Positions 51,051-60,522 of a stretch of DNA of 64,000 nt are shown in pieces. Every line of letters starts with the position of its first letter. Position 1 is the first letter of the stretch. A model generated the notes under the pieces. It saw nothing but the letters and a program-made list of their open reading frames with translations, had not been told where the DNA came from and searched no databases. Origin of the DNA: Thioclava arctica. Its GTDB lineage: Bacteria > Pseudomonadota > Alphaproteobacteria > Rhodobacterales > Rhodobacteraceae. Both the position numbers and the translations under genes were made by a program. The stretch lies in the NCBI RefSeq assembly GCF_040892615.1, contig NZ_JBFRYC010000001.1:186001-250000 (forward strand), read 5' to 3'.

Positions 51051-53552
51051 ATGAAAACCCATGTCAAAGCTTTGGTCGTCGGCGGTGGCGCGGTGGGCTG
51101 CGGTGTCGCCTATCATCTGGCCAAGGCCGGGTGGGACACGCTTCTGGTCGAGCGTGACGAGCTGACCTCGGGCTCGACATGGCATGCTGCGGGCCTGCTG
51201 CCGCTGTTCAACATGAGCTACGCGACGACCCATATCCACAAATACTCGGTCGATTTCTACAAAAGCCTTGAGGCCGAGACGGGGCTGAATGCCGGTTTCG
51301 CGGTGGTGGGCAACCTGCGTATGGCGCAAACCGATGCGCGCATGGATGAATACATGCTCTATTCCTCGGTGGCCGAAACCGCCGGGGTTCACCATGAATT
51401 CCTGACGCCTGCGCAGATGAAGGATCGTTGGCCGCTCTTGCGCACCGATGACCTCAAAGGCGCGCTGTTTCATCCCCAAGATGGCTATATCAACCCCGCC
51501 GATGTGACCCAGGCGATGGCCAAGGGCGCACGCCAGAACGGGGCCGAGATCGCGCGCAAGCTGCAGGTCAACGCTTATCGCTGGACCGGCTCGGAATGGG
51601 TCGTGACGCTGGAAAAGATGGTGGAAAAGGGCAACCGTCTGGTGCCCTCGGGTGAAGAGATCGAGATCCACGCCGAGCATGTCGTGACCTGCACGGGCAA
51701 TCATGCGCAACGCACCGCGCGGCTGCTGGGCATCAAGATCCCCGCAATCCCGGTCGAGCACCAGTTCATCGTCACCGAACCCGATCCCGCGCTGGTGAAA
51801 TGGCGTGCCGAGGGCAATCCCGAACACCCGGTTCTGCGCGATGCCGATGCGAAATGGTATGTGCGCGAGGAACGCGGCGGCTGGATTTTGGGGCCATATG
51901 AGCGGGGCGCCCCCGCGCGGTTCGAATATGACGTGCCCGAAAGCTTCCGCGCCGATCTGTTCCAGCTTGATCTGGAGCGGATCGAAGAAGAATACATGTC
52001 GATGATCCATCGCCTGCCCAGCTCGGAAGAGGTCGGCCTGAAGGACGATTTCAACGGCCCGATCTGCTACACGCCCGATGGCAACCCGCTGGTCGGTCGC
52101 GCGCCGGGGCTGCGCAATATGTGGCTGGCCGAGGGATTTAGTTTCGGCATCACGGCGGCGGGCGGCACGGGCTATTACCTTGCGCAGCTCATGACGCAGG
52201 GCGAAGCCGAGATCGACATGGCGAGCCTCGATCCCAAGCGCTACGGCAGCTGGATGACCACCGAATATGCCGCGCGCAAGAACGAGGAATGCTACGAGCA
52301 TGTCTTCATCCTGCATCACCCCGACGAAGAGCGCGAAGCCTGCCGCCCCTTGCGCACAGCGCCTAATTACGACCGCCAGATCGCGGCGGGCGCGCAGATG
52401 GGGCAGGTCAATGGTTGGGAGCGTCCGAATTATTACGGCCCGCTCAATGCGCCCGCGCATTTCGATCACGACTCGCGGTCTTTCCGCCGCGGCGCGTGGT
52501 GGGCGCATGCCAAATCCGAAGCCACAGCGATCCGCGAAACCGCCGGGCTGATCGACGCGACGGCCTTTGCCAAGCACCTCGTGCGCGGCCCCGGCGCAAC
52601 CGCGTTTCTTGATCGCTTCACCTGCAACAAGTTGCCGAAAGTGGGCCGGATCAACCTCACCTACGCGCTGACCAAGGCGGGCACCACGCGCACCGAATAT
52701 ACCATCGTGCGGCTGGGCGAGGATGAATATTACCTGATCTCCGCCGGGGCTTGGGCTGCTTACGATGGCGATTTCCTGCGCCAGTCCATCGAGGATTTCC
52801 GTACCGAGGGCGGCGACTATGTCGAGTGCCACGACATCACCACGCAATGGGGCGTGTTCGCGCTGGCAGGCCCGAATGCGCGCGCCATTTTGGCCGAGAT
52901 CGTCAAGGATGCGCAGCCCGAAACGGCGCTGTCCAACAAGCGCTTCCCCTGGCTTTCGATGCGCAACATTGAACTTGGCATGTGCCCGGTGCGCGCTGTG
53001 CGCGTGGCCTATACGGGCGAACTGGGTTGGGAGCTGCACCACCCCATAGAGATGTCGCGCTACCTCTGGGATCTGCTGCTTAAGGCAGGCGAAAAGCACG
53101 GGCTGAAACTGGTCGGTGCGCGGGCGCAAAACTGGTTGCGTCAGGAAAAATCCTATCGCGCCTTTGGCAATGAGTTGGGCCGCGATGCCACCCCGCAAGA
53201 GGCCGGTCTGGATCGCTTCATCGATCTGTCCAAGGACTTCACCGGCAAGCAGGCGATGATTGATACCGGTATCCGCTCCAAATGCGTGACGCTGCTGATT
53301 GATGGCCCTGATGACAGCGATCCTTGGGGCAAAGAGGCGCTGTTGCTGAACGGCGAAAAGGTCGGGCGGCTGACCTCGGGGGGCTATTCGGTCGCCTTTG
53401 GGCAGCAGATCGGCATGGGCTATGTGCGCTCGGATCTGGCGGAACCGGGGACCAAGCTCAAGGTCAAGATGTTCCTCAAGGAATGGGATGCGGTCGTGAC
53501 CGAGGACAGCCCCTATGACCCCGCCAACGCGCGCATCCGCATCGACGGGTAG
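51051..53552 (+). CDS. Dimethylglycine/sarcosine dehydrogenase-type flavoprotein (FAD + GcvT)
   Basis: An 833-residue fusion: an N-terminal FAD domain (GGGAVGCGVAYHLAKAG at 11-27, about to 370), a central FAO_M-type linker, then a GcvT-like tetrahydrofolate domain (about 430-710) and a GCV_T C-terminal domain (about 725-830). Such proteins oxidatively demethylate dimethylglycine, sarcosine or related methylated amines and pass the one-carbon unit to tetrahydrofolate. ATG at 51051 follows CAGGAG; a 61-codon extension is not conserved in character. It stands alone, divergent from the PRC-barrel gene. Confidence 0.9.
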   Translation: MKTHVKALVVGGGAVGCGVAYHLAKAGWDTLLVERDELTSGSTWHAAGLLPLFNMSYATTHIHKYSVDFYKSLEAETGLNAGFAVVGNLRMAQTDARMDEYMLYSSVAETAGVHHEFLTPAQMKDRWPLLRTDDLKGALFHPQDGYINPADVTQAMAKGARQNGAEIARKLQVNAYRWTGSEWVVTLEKMVEKGNRLVPSGEEIEIHAEHVVTCTGNHAQRTARLLGIKIPAIPVEHQFIVTEPDPALVKWRAEGNPEHPVLRDADAKWYVREERGGWILGPYERGAPARFEYDVPESFRADLFQLDLERIEEEYMSMIHRLPSSEEVGLKDDFNGPICYTPDGNPLVGRAPGLRNMWLAEGFSFGITAAGGTGYYLAQLMTQGEAEIDMASLDPKRYGSWMTTEYAARKNEECYEHVFILHHPDEEREACRPLRTAPNYDRQIAAGAQMGQVNGWERPNYYGPLNAPAHFDHDSRSFRRGAWWAHAKSEATAIRETAGLIDATAFAKHLVRGPGATAFLDRFTCNKLPKVGRINLTYALTKAGTTRTEYTIVRLGEDEYYLISAGAWAAYDGDFLRQSIEDFRTEGGDYVECHDITTQWGVFALAGPNARAILAEIVKDAQPETALSNKRFPWLSMRNIELGMCPVRAVRVAYTGELGWELHHPIEMSRYLWDLLLKAGEKHGLKLVGARAQNWLRQEKSYRAFGNELGRDATPQEAGLDRFIDLSKDFTGKQAMIDTGIRSKCVTLLIDGPDDSDPWGKEALLLNGEKVGRLTSGGYSVAFGQQIGMGYVRSDLAEPGTKLKVKMFLKEWDAVVTEDSPYDPANARIRIDG

Positions 53553-53564
53553 GCCCGCGCGGGC

Positions 53565-54710
53565 TTAGGCCACGCGCTGCCCCTTGACCCAAGTGCCGCG
53601 CAGCGCGCCGGTGCCACCGATCCGGCGCACCCGGATCAGATCGGCGCGCTTGCCGATCTCGATGCGCCCGCGATCCGTCAGCCCCACGGCCTCCGCCGGG
53701 GCGGACGTGACGGTTGCGATGCCGCGCGCCATATCGCCCCAAAGATCGCCCAGCATCAGCGCGCCCGACAGCAGCGCCGAGGGCACATAATCGGATGACA
53801 CGATATCGAGCAGATCGGCGCGGGCCAGATCCTGGGCTGCCACATTGCCCGAATGCGAGCCGCCCCGGATCAGGTTCGGCGCGCCCATCATCACCGCGAT
53901 GCCGTTGTCGCGACAGGCCTGCGCGGCCTCGAAGGTGGTGGGGAATTCCGCGAAATGCACGCCCTGCGCGCGCGATTGCGCAACCTGCTCGGCGGTGGTG
54001 TCGTCATGGCTGGCCAGCACCGCGCCATAGCGCGCCGCCGCCGCAATCGCCGCCTTTAGATGACCTGCGCCAAGGCGGTTTTTCAGCGCAATCTGATCGG
54101 CGACATGGGCCTCAAATTCCGAGTCCTTCAAGCCATGTTTGCCACAGACATATTCGCGCAGCTTGCTCAGGTCGCGAAACTGGCGCTCGCCGGGTGTGTG
54201 ATCCATCAGGCTGACGATTCCGACGCGATCCTCGGGGCCAAATTTCGCCAGTTCCTCGATCAGGGTTTCGGAACAGGCCTCGGCGCGCAGGTGCAGGAAA
54301 TGGCTGATGCGCAACGCCTCGCGCGCGCGCAAATCCAGAATCTCAGTGGCTAAGGGGCGGGCATATTCAAGATAATCCGTGCGCGCGCTTTTGCCCGCAA
54401 TCGAGCCCACCCGCAGCGCGTCAAACACCGTGGTGATCCCGACCGAGGCCAGCTCGGCGTCATGGGCGATGATCGCCGCGCCATGGGGCCAGTTCACCTT
54501 TGGGCGCGGCTCGATATGGCGTTCGAGATTGTCGGTGTGCAGCTCAATCAAGCCGGGCATCACCAGATCGCCGCCGCAATCCATCGCACCGTTGGGCACG
54601 CCCGCGCCGGCGTCGATTTGTGCAATCTCACCATCGCGGATCAGCAGTGAACCGATGATCACCTCATCTGGCAGAACAAGCGTGGCATTGGCGAGGATCG
54701 TGTCGGTCAT
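53565..54710 (-). CDS. phnM: Alpha-D-ribose 1-methylphosphonate 5-triphosphate diphosphatase
   Basis: Amidohydrolase-superfamily enzyme that removes pyrophosphate from the ribose 1-phosphonate 5-triphosphate intermediate before C-P cleavage. 381 residues; ATG giving MTDTILANATLVLPDEV. Metal-ligand motifs: LVMPGLIELHTDNLERH (near 51-67) and VLASHDDTT. It lies apart from the leftward phnG-N run: a convergent pair (DUF1045 and phnN) separates them, so phnM has its own promoter, shared divergently with the DUF1045 gene 86 nt away. Confidence 0.93.
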   Translation of the reverse strand: MTDTILANATLVLPDEVIIGSLLIRDGEIAQIDAGAGVPNGAMDCGGDLVMPGLIELHTDNLERHIEPRPKVNWPHGAAIIAHDAELASVGITTVFDALRVGSIAGKSARTDYLEYARPLATEILDLRAREALRISHFLHLRAEACSETLIEELAKFGPEDRVGIVSLMDHTPGERQFRDLSKLREYVCGKHGLKDSEFEAHVADQIALKNRLGAGHLKAAIAAAARYGAVLASHDDTTAEQVAQSRAQGVHFAEFPTTFEAAQACRDNGIAVMMGAPNLIRGGSHSGNVAAQDLARADLLDIVSSDYVPSALLSGALMLGDLWGDMARGIATVTSAPAEAVGLTDRGRIEIGKRADLIRVRRIGGTGALRGTWVKGQRVA

Positions 54711-54796
54711 CTCGGGCTCCGATGGACGGGGTTGCGTTTGATGGGGGCGTGGGTGAGTGTCATATGCGTGCACCACAAAGCTGGCAGAACAGGCTC

Positions 54797-55486
54797 ATGA
54801 CGGAATTTCAACGATTTGCAATCTATCATGCGCCCCGCGATCCGGGGTTGGCCAAGGCGGGTGCGCAGTGGTTGGGCTGGGACGCGGTGAATGGTATCGC
54901 AAGCCCTCATCCCACGCTCGACGCGCTGCCCCGCCCCTTGGCCGAGCTGACCGAGACGCCGCGCAAATACGGCTTTCACGCCACGATCAAGGCCCCCTTC
55001 GCGCTGGCGGCAGGGGTTACGCGCGATGATCTGGCAGCCGCGCTTGCGGGCTTGGCGCAGGATGTGGCCCCGGTCGATTTGGCCGGGCTGGAGGTTGCCG
55101 CGTTGGGCAATTTCCTCGCGCTGCGCCCTGTCGGCGATGTCACTGCTTTGCAGGCCATGGCCGCGCGCGTCGTTGAAGGGCTTGAGGGGCTGCGCGCACC
55201 GCTGACGCCTGCGCAAATCGCTAAGCGCGATCCGGACAGCCTGAGCGCGCGGCAACGTGATCTGCTGACGCGCTTTGGCTATCCTTATGTTTTTGAACAG
55301 TATCAGATGCATATGACGCTGAGCGGCGCGCTGGGTGAGGCGGACCGCGCCACCCTGCTGCCCATCGCGCAGGCCTATTTCGCGCCGCATCTGACGCGCC
55401 CCTATCCGATGGACGATCTCTGTCTGTTTGGCGAGGCGCGCGACGGTCGGTTTCACCTGATCCATCGCTACGCCCTCACCGCTTGA
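54797..55486 (+). CDS. DUF1045 phosphonate-metabolism protein, 2H-phosphoesterase-like
   Basis: A 229-residue protein of the DUF1045 family found with phn operons. It shows two H-x-T/S motifs, GFHATIKAPF (near 59) and QMHMTLSG (near 172), the pattern of 2H phosphoesterases, so a cyclic-phosphate hydrolase role in ribose-phosphonate breakdown is plausible, perhaps like the PhnP step (phnP is absent here). Start ATG at 54797. It runs rightward, opposite to all other phn genes, and overlaps phnN by 19 nt at the 3' ends. Confidence 0.88.
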   Translation: MTEFQRFAIYHAPRDPGLAKAGAQWLGWDAVNGIASPHPTLDALPRPLAELTETPRKYGFHATIKAPFALAAGVTRDDLAAALAGLAQDVAPVDLAGLEVAALGNFLALRPVGDVTALQAMAARVVEGLEGLRAPLTPAQIAKRDPDSLSARQRDLLTRFGYPYVFEQYQMHMTLSGALGEADRATLLPIAQAYFAPHLTRPYPMDDLCLFGEARDGRFHLIHRYALTA

Positions 55487-56022
55487 AGGGCGGCTTGAAA
55501 GCGGCGCAAACCGGTCTCTTGGCTGCCATCATTGCAGACTTGGTGCAGCGGCAGACCGTCGGGGAGCGCGGCGACGCGCCGTGTGATGCGTGCCGCAATC
55601 TGCGCCGTGCTTTCGCGCCCGCGCGCCGCCAGCCGTTCGGTGCGCAGCGCATCGGGGGCGGTGATTTCGATCACATGCAACGCGGGATATTGCGCCCAAG
55701 CCTCGGCCAATGCGGCGCGTGAGCCGTTGAAAATCACCATCTGCCCGTGATGCAGCGGGGCGAGTTCCGCGTGTGAAACCCCATAGCGCAGGCCATGGGC
55801 GTGCCACTGCAACGCGAACGCATCAGCCGCAAGACGCGCGTCAAATTCGGCCTCGCTTAACGGCTCAAACGGCTCACTGCCCGAGGCCGGACGCGTGATC
55901 GCGCGGCGCGCCCAATGCAAGGCGGGGTCGTGCTGCATGGCCGCACGGATCAGCGTATCCTTGCCCACGCCCGACGCCCCGACCACCGCCACCAAGCGCC
56001 CCGTTTTGCACCCTTGCGTCAT
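55468..56022 (-). CDS. phnN: Ribose 1,5-bisphosphate phosphokinase
   Basis: Phosphorylates ribose 1,5-bisphosphate to PRPP, recovering the sugar phosphate after C-P lysis. It is a P-loop protein of 184 residues: VVGASGVGKDTLI near residues 13-25, followed by RAITRPASGSEPF. It overlaps phnL by ATGA and the convergent DUF1045 gene by 19 nt. Confidence 0.93.
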   Translation of the reverse strand: MTQGCKTGRLVAVVGASGVGKDTLIRAAMQHDPALHWARRAITRPASGSEPFEPLSEAEFDARLAADAFALQWHAHGLRYGVSHAELAPLHHGQMVIFNGSRAALAEAWAQYPALHVIEITAPDALRTERLAARGRESTAQIAARITRRVAALPDGLPLHQVCNDGSQETGLRRFQAALQAVRA

Positions 56023-56711
56023 GGCGCAACGCCCGCAGGCATCGGCGTAAAGGCGGTGACATCGACCTCGCGATCACAGATTTGCGCCCGCGCGGCCTCG
56101 TCGTGGAAAATTCCGACGATCGCGGCCCCGCGCGCCTTGGCGGCTGCAATCAAATCCAGCACCACCGCGCGGTTCGCCCCATCCAGCGAGGCCGTCGGCT
56201 CATCAAGCAACAGCGCAGGGTAGGGGTGGGCAAAGCCGCGCGCGATATTCACCCGCTGCTGTTCACCGCCCGAAAACGTGGTCGGGGAAAGTTGCCAAAG
56301 GCGCTGCGGGATATTGAGCCGCTCCAGCAGGTCCATTGCGCGCGCCTCGGCCTGCGCCTCGGGCGTGCCAAGCGCCAAAAGCGGCTCGGCCACGACGCGC
56401 AAGGTGGGCACGCGCGGCACCACGCGCAGGAACTGGCTGACATAGCCCAAGGTGTCGCGGCGCAGCGCGATGATCTCGCGTGCAGAGGCCTGCGCCACAT
56501 TCAGATCCCCCACCCGGATCACGCCAGAGGCGGCCAGATAATTGCCCCAGATCATCCGCATCAGAGTGGATTTTCCGGCCCCCGAAGCGCCCGTCAGCGC
56601 CACGCATTCCCCCGGAGCGACGCGCAGATGCGCCCCCGTCATAACCGGAATCACCGCGCTGCCTTGGTTGTGCAAAGTGAAGGATTTACAGAGGTTTTCG
56701 ATCTCGATCAT
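56019..56711 (-). CDS. phnL: C-P lyase complex ABC ATPase PhnL
   Basis: ABC-type ATPase of the C-P lyase complex, 230 residues. Walker A GASGAGKSTL (about 39-48), signature FSGGEQQRVN, Walker B ALLLDEPTASLD. PhnK and PhnL bind the PhnGHIJ core rather than acting as a transporter. It lies 5 nt after phnK and overlaps phnN by 4 nt. Confidence 0.95.
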   Translation of the reverse strand: MIEIENLCKSFTLHNQGSAVIPVMTGAHLRVAPGECVALTGASGAGKSTLMRMIWGNYLAASGVIRVGDLNVAQASAREIIALRRDTLGYVSQFLRVVPRVPTLRVVAEPLLALGTPEAQAEARAMDLLERLNIPQRLWQLSPTTFSGGEQQRVNIARGFAHPYPALLLDEPTASLDGANRAVVLDLIAAAKARGAAIVGIFHDEAARAQICDREVDVTAFTPMPAGVAP

Positions 56712-56716
56712 CGGAT

Positions 56717-57487
56717 TTACACCTGCAACACAGAGGACACGAGAAGCTGCGTATAGGGCGCTTGCGGATCGTCCAGAACCTGATCGGTCAGCCCCTGTTC
56801 GATCACATGCCCGCCCTGCATCACCATTAACCGATCCGCCAGCAGCCGCGCCACGGCCAGATCATGCGTCACCAAAATCACCGACAGTCCCATGTCACGC
56901 ACCAACCCGCGCAGCAGGTCCAACAACCGCGCCTGCACGCTGACATCCAGGCCCCCGGTCGGCTCATCCATGAACACCAGTTTGGGCGCAGTCACCAGAT
57001 TGCGCGCGATCTGTAGGCGTTGCTGCATCCCGCCCGAGAACTGGCGCGGGCGGTCGTCAATGCGCGTGGCGTCAATTTCGACCCGGCCCAGCCAGTCCGT
57101 CGCCGCCTCGCGGATCGCGCCGTAATTGCGCGCGCCCACTGCCATCAGCCGCTCGCCCACATTGCCGCCCGCAGACACGCCCATGCGCAGCCCATCGCGC
57201 GGGTTTTGATGCACAAAGGCCCAGTCGGTGCGTGCAAGCGTGCGGCGCTGCGGTTCACCCATCTCCAGCGTGTCGTGCCCTTGATACAGCACGCGCCCCG
57301 TATCGGGGGCCAGTTGCCCGGCCAGACAGCTCAGCAATGTCGACTTGCCCGACCCGCTTTCGCCCACGATCCCCAGCACCTCGCCGGGCCACAGATCAAA
57401 GCTGACATCGACGCAGCCGATGCGCGCGCCGTAGCGTTTGGACAGGTCCTCGACGACCAAAAGCGGGGTGTCGCGCAGATCCTTCAT
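56717..57487 (-). CDS. phnK: C-P lyase complex ABC ATPase PhnK
   Basis: ABC-type ATPase, 256 residues, associated with the PhnJ side of the C-P lyase core. Walker A GESGSGKST, signature FSGGMQQRLQ, Walker B KLVFMDEPTGGLD, and H-loop LVTHDLA. ATG at 57487 overlaps the phnJ stop by ATGA; the upstream extension is phnJ in another frame. Its resemblance to oligopeptide transport ATPases is expected for PhnK. Confidence 0.95.
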   Translation of the reverse strand: MKDLRDTPLLVVEDLSKRYGARIGCVDVSFDLWPGEVLGIVGESGSGKSTLLSCLAGQLAPDTGRVLYQGHDTLEMGEPQRRTLARTDWAFVHQNPRDGLRMGVSAGGNVGERLMAVGARNYGAIREAATDWLGRVEIDATRIDDRPRQFSGGMQQRLQIARNLVTAPKLVFMDEPTGGLDVSVQARLLDLLRGLVRDMGLSVILVTHDLAVARLLADRLMVMQGGHVIEQGLTDQVLDDPQAPYTQLLVSSVLQV

Positions 57488-58353
57488 GCTGTTTCCTCCG
57501 GCGAGAGCCGCCCGCGATGGCCCGCGTCGCGCCGCGTTTCGCAGAAATCCGTGTCCGAGCAGACAAACATCCGCCCGCCCTGATCGTCGGTGATCACCTC
57601 GTCGAGATAGCTCGTGGCACAGCCACACAGATCGCAATCGTGATCGGCCTTGGACGGGGTGAAGGGGTGGTCCTCAAAATCAAGGCTGACCACGTCGCAA
57701 TAGGGCGGCAGCGCGTAGATGCGCTGTTCGCGTCCGGCGCCAAACAGCTGGATCGCGGGGCAATTGCCCAGCTTGGGGTTGTCGAATTTCGGGATGGGCG
57801 AGGGGTCCATCACATAGCGCCCCTCAACGCGCACCGGATAGGCATAGGCGGTCGAAATCTCGCCATGGCGCGCGATATCCTCGTAAAGCTTCACATGCAT
57901 CAGCCCGTATTCCTCCAGCGCATGCATCTTGCGGGTCTCGCTTTCGCGCGGCTCAAGAAAGCGCAGCGGTTCCGGGATCGGCACCTGATAGACAAGGATT
58001 TGCCCTGCGCGCAGTGGCTCTTCTGGAATGCGGTGGCGGGTCTGAATGACGCTGGCCTGCGCGGTCTGCGTGGTGGTCGCCACCCCCGCCGTGCGTTCAA
58101 AAAACGTGCGGATCGAGACTGCGTTGGTCGTGTCATCCGCACCCTGATCAATCACCTTGAGCGTATCTTCAGGCGTCAGGCAGGCGGCGGTCACCTGCAC
58201 GCCACCGGTGCCCCAACCATAGGGCATCGGCATCTCGCGGCTGGCGAAAGGCACCTGATAGCCCGGCACCGCCAACCCCTTGAGAATCGCGCGCCGGATC
58301 ATGCGTTTCGTGGCCTCGTCGAGATAGGCGAAATTATAGGCCTGATCGCTCAT
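57484..58353 (-). CDS. phnJ: Alpha-D-ribose 1-methylphosphonate 5-phosphate C-P lyase
   Basis: Radical SAM enzyme that cleaves the carbon-phosphorus bond, releasing an alkane (methane from methylphosphonate). The C-terminal cluster motif is exact: C-x2-C-x21-C-x5-C in CDLCGCATSYLDE and MFVCSDTDFC. N-terminal TKRMIRRAILKGLAVPGYQVPFASREMPMPYGWGTGG is diagnostic. Length 289. Overlaps phnI and phnK by ATGA on each side. Confidence 0.97.
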   Translation of the reverse strand: MSDQAYNFAYLDEATKRMIRRAILKGLAVPGYQVPFASREMPMPYGWGTGGVQVTAACLTPEDTLKVIDQGADDTTNAVSIRTFFERTAGVATTTQTAQASVIQTRHRIPEEPLRAGQILVYQVPIPEPLRFLEPRESETRKMHALEEYGLMHVKLYEDIARHGEISTAYAYPVRVEGRYVMDPSPIPKFDNPKLGNCPAIQLFGAGREQRIYALPPYCDVVSLDFEDHPFTPSKADHDCDLCGCATSYLDEVITDDQGGRMFVCSDTDFCETRRDAGHRGRLSPEETA

Positions 58354-59438
58354 TGCGCGGCCTCCTGCTGGGTGGCTTTGGCGTCGCGGCGCAGGCGGCG
58401 GATCAGTTCGAGTTCCGATTGGAAATCGACGTAATGGGGCAGTTTGATATGCTCAAGAAAGCCCGTCGCCTGGATGTTGTCGCAGTGATAGAGCACAAAC
58501 TCAGCGTCCTGCGCAGGCGCGCCGGTGTCGTCCTCACCCAGCTCCTGCCAACGCAAAGCGCGGTCCACGAGGCTCATCGAGATCGCCTTGCGCTCGTTTT
58601 GCCCAAACACCAGCCCGTAACCACGGGTGAATTGCGGTGGTTCGGTTTTCGATCCGGTGAACTGGTTCACGGTCTCACATTCGCTCAGTTCGACCTCGCC
58701 AATCTCGACGCTGAATCCCAGTTCGGGGATATCCATTTCCACCGCGCAACGGCCAATGCGCAATTCCCCCACAAAGGCATGGGTGCGCCCATAGCCGCGC
58801 TGCGTCGAATAGGCCATCGACAGCACGAACCCCTCATCGCCGCGCGTCAGTGCCTGCAAGCGCAAGGCGCGCTCTGCGGGCATTTCCAACGGCTCGCGGG
58901 TCAGATCGGGGGGCGTTGCGTCACTGTGCTCCAGCGGTTCCATCAGCTCATCGCGATCCAGCAGCGCAAGGATATGGGGCGCGGGGTCGGCATCGGCGGG
59001 TTTGCATGCTGCCGTGGGCACGGGCGCACCCTCGGCCGCCAGTTTGAAATCGAGCAGACGGTGGGTGTAGTCGAACGTTGGCCCCAAGATCTGCCCACCG
59101 GGAATATCCTTGAACGTGGCGGAAACCCGGCGCGTAATCGCCATATCCTCGGTCGCGATGGGCAGGCTTGCGCCGAACCGGGGCAGGGTGGTGCGATAGG
59201 CGCGGATCAGGAAAATCGCCTCGATCAGATCGCCGCGCGCCTGCTTGATCGCCAGCGCCGCAAGGTCGGGATCAAACAGCGAGCCCTCCGCCATCACCCG
59301 GTTCACTGCCAGGGCCATCTGCTCGCGAATTTGGGCCAGGGACAGTTCGGGCACGGCCGGATCGCCCCGGCGTTCCTCGGCCAGCCAGGCATGCGCCGCC
59401 TCAATCGCGCGCTCGCCACCTTTGGTTGCGACATACAT
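58350..59438 (-). CDS. phnI: Nucleosidase subunit of C-P lyase complex
   Basis: With PhnG, PhnH and PhnL it catalyses transfer of phosphonate to ATP ribose, displacing adenine. 362 residues, as in Escherichia coli. Recognised by MYVATKGGERAIEAAHAWL at the start and MAYSTQRGYGRTHAFVGELR in the middle. ATG is directly adjacent to the phnH stop; the stop overlaps the phnJ start by ATGA. Confidence 0.96.
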   Translation of the reverse strand: MYVATKGGERAIEAAHAWLAEERRGDPAVPELSLAQIREQMALAVNRVMAEGSLFDPDLAALAIKQARGDLIEAIFLIRAYRTTLPRFGASLPIATEDMAITRRVSATFKDIPGGQILGPTFDYTHRLLDFKLAAEGAPVPTAACKPADADPAPHILALLDRDELMEPLEHSDATPPDLTREPLEMPAERALRLQALTRGDEGFVLSMAYSTQRGYGRTHAFVGELRIGRCAVEMDIPELGFSVEIGEVELSECETVNQFTGSKTEPPQFTRGYGLVFGQNERKAISMSLVDRALRWQELGEDDTGAPAQDAEFVLYHCDNIQATGFLEHIKLPHYVDFQSELELIRRLRRDAKATQQEAAQ

Positions 59439-60008
59439 CTATAGCGCCTCCACCTTGGTTGAGCGCGGCAGGCCGAACACCTGCGCCCCGCTGCACAGCA
59501 GAAAATCCAGCCCCAGCGGAAACCGTGCGTGGTTTTGCTGGATCGCGGGAATCGCGGGCAGGTCCGCCTCTTGCACCGAGGCAATCCCCGGCCCGCTCAG
59601 GCGCGCATTGGCCGCGCCAAACTCTGCCATCTCGACAATCAGCGTGGCCGAGCGATCGGGATAGTCCGGCGTGCCAATCGCGAAACGCTCGATCGGGCCA
59701 AGCGCCGCCCAAGTGCCAAGTGCGAAATCGGCCTGCTCGGCGTCCACCAGCGGCGCGCCGCAATGAAATGCGACCCAGGCGCGGATGGCGGGCGTGTCAT
59801 GCGAAGGGGCAAGATGCAGCGTCACGGCCTGATCGACCAGCGTCAACAAAACGGCCCCCGCAGCGGGCGAGAGCGGGGCAGGTGGGGCAGCGCCGCGGAT
59901 GGCCTGCACCTGGCCCGGACGCGCCATTGCCTCAAGACAGGCGCGAAAGGCCTGTGCCGCCTGTTGCGGGGCCTGCGTAAAACCGCCTGACAGTTCAGAC
60001 TGCATCAA
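59439..60008 (-). CDS. phnH: C-P lyase complex subunit PhnH
   Basis: A 189-residue core-complex subunit with a PLP-transferase-like fold but no PLP site. Family landmarks FRACLEAMARPGQVQAI and LDFLLCSGAQVFGLPRSTKVE. ATGA overlap with phnG; stop directly adjacent to phnI. Confidence 0.94.
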   Translation of the reverse strand: MMQSELSGGFTQAPQQAAQAFRACLEAMARPGQVQAIRGAAPPAPLSPAAGAVLLTLVDQAVTLHLAPSHDTPAIRAWVAFHCGAPLVDAEQADFALGTWAALGPIERFAIGTPDYPDRSATLIVEMAEFGAANARLSGPGIASVQEADLPAIPAIQQNHARFPLGLDFLLCSGAQVFGLPRSTKVEAL

Positions 60009-60445
60009 TCTTCCCCCCGCACCATCGTGAAAAATTCGACCTTCGTGGCGGCGGCTTTCTCGGCGCGTTTCTGGCGGCGAGCGATCTCTTCAAGGCGCAG
60101 TGTTTCCAGCACCTTAGACGCTTCAGCATCGCCATGTTCCATCCGCGCATCCAGCAACGCCGCGCGCAGCGCATGATCCTTGTCGCGCCCCTGCACATAG
60201 GCGTGTCCCACCGTGCCATCCTCTAGCGTCAGCGTGCAGCGCGTCACCGTCATCTCGCCCAGATTGAACGGCGCGCCACTGGCCCCCGTGCGCCCGCGCA
60301 CCATCACCGCACCCGTCTCGGGCGCGCGCAGGACGTTATGCTTGGGCATCTCTGGCATAATCTGCGCCAGCCGCGCCGGGTTTGCGCGCGCTAAAAGACC
60401 CATACGATTGCGTCGCGCATCTTGCTGTGGAGTGAGTTTGGACAT
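60005..60445 (-). CDS. phnG: C-P lyase complex subunit PhnG
   Basis: A 146-residue core subunit (family about 150) with NRMGLLARANPARLAQI and PFNLGEMTVTRCTLTLEDGTVGHAYVQGRDKDHA. It is the first gene of the leftward phnGHIJKLN operon. The promoter region upstream holds the PhnF operator; ATGA overlap with phnH. Confidence 0.94.
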   Translation of the reverse strand: MSKLTPQQDARRNRMGLLARANPARLAQIMPEMPKHNVLRAPETGAVMVRGRTGASGAPFNLGEMTVTRCTLTLEDGTVGHAYVQGRDKDHALRAALLDARMEHGDAEASKVLETLRLEEIARRQKRAEKAAATKVEFFTMVRGED

Positions 60446-60452
60446 CTTGCCG

Positions 60453-60484
60453 ATTTGTCTAGGTTTCTATACAACTAGACAAAT
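60453..60484. promoter_or_regulatory. Likely PhnF operator between phnG and phnF
   Basis: A perfect 10-bp inverted repeat, ATTTGTCTAG (60453-60462) and CTAGACAAAT (60475-60484), spaced by 12 nt, lies in the 77-bp gap between the divergent phnG and phnF genes. The TGTCTAG/CTAGACA core matches sites bound by GntR/HutC-type regulators. Its position over both starts suggests dual control and PhnF autoregulation. Confidence 0.8.
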
Positions 60485-60522
60485 ATCACGCGATTCTCCT
60501 CCAAAGGGCAAGTGAAACTTCG

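Noticed and set aside
50946..53198. Long frame of 750 codons antisense to the dimethylglycine dehydrogenase-type gene
   Set aside because: No stop codons because of high GC and codon bias; Arg/Gly/His-rich with no family motif, and the sense strand has intact FAD and GcvT motifs.
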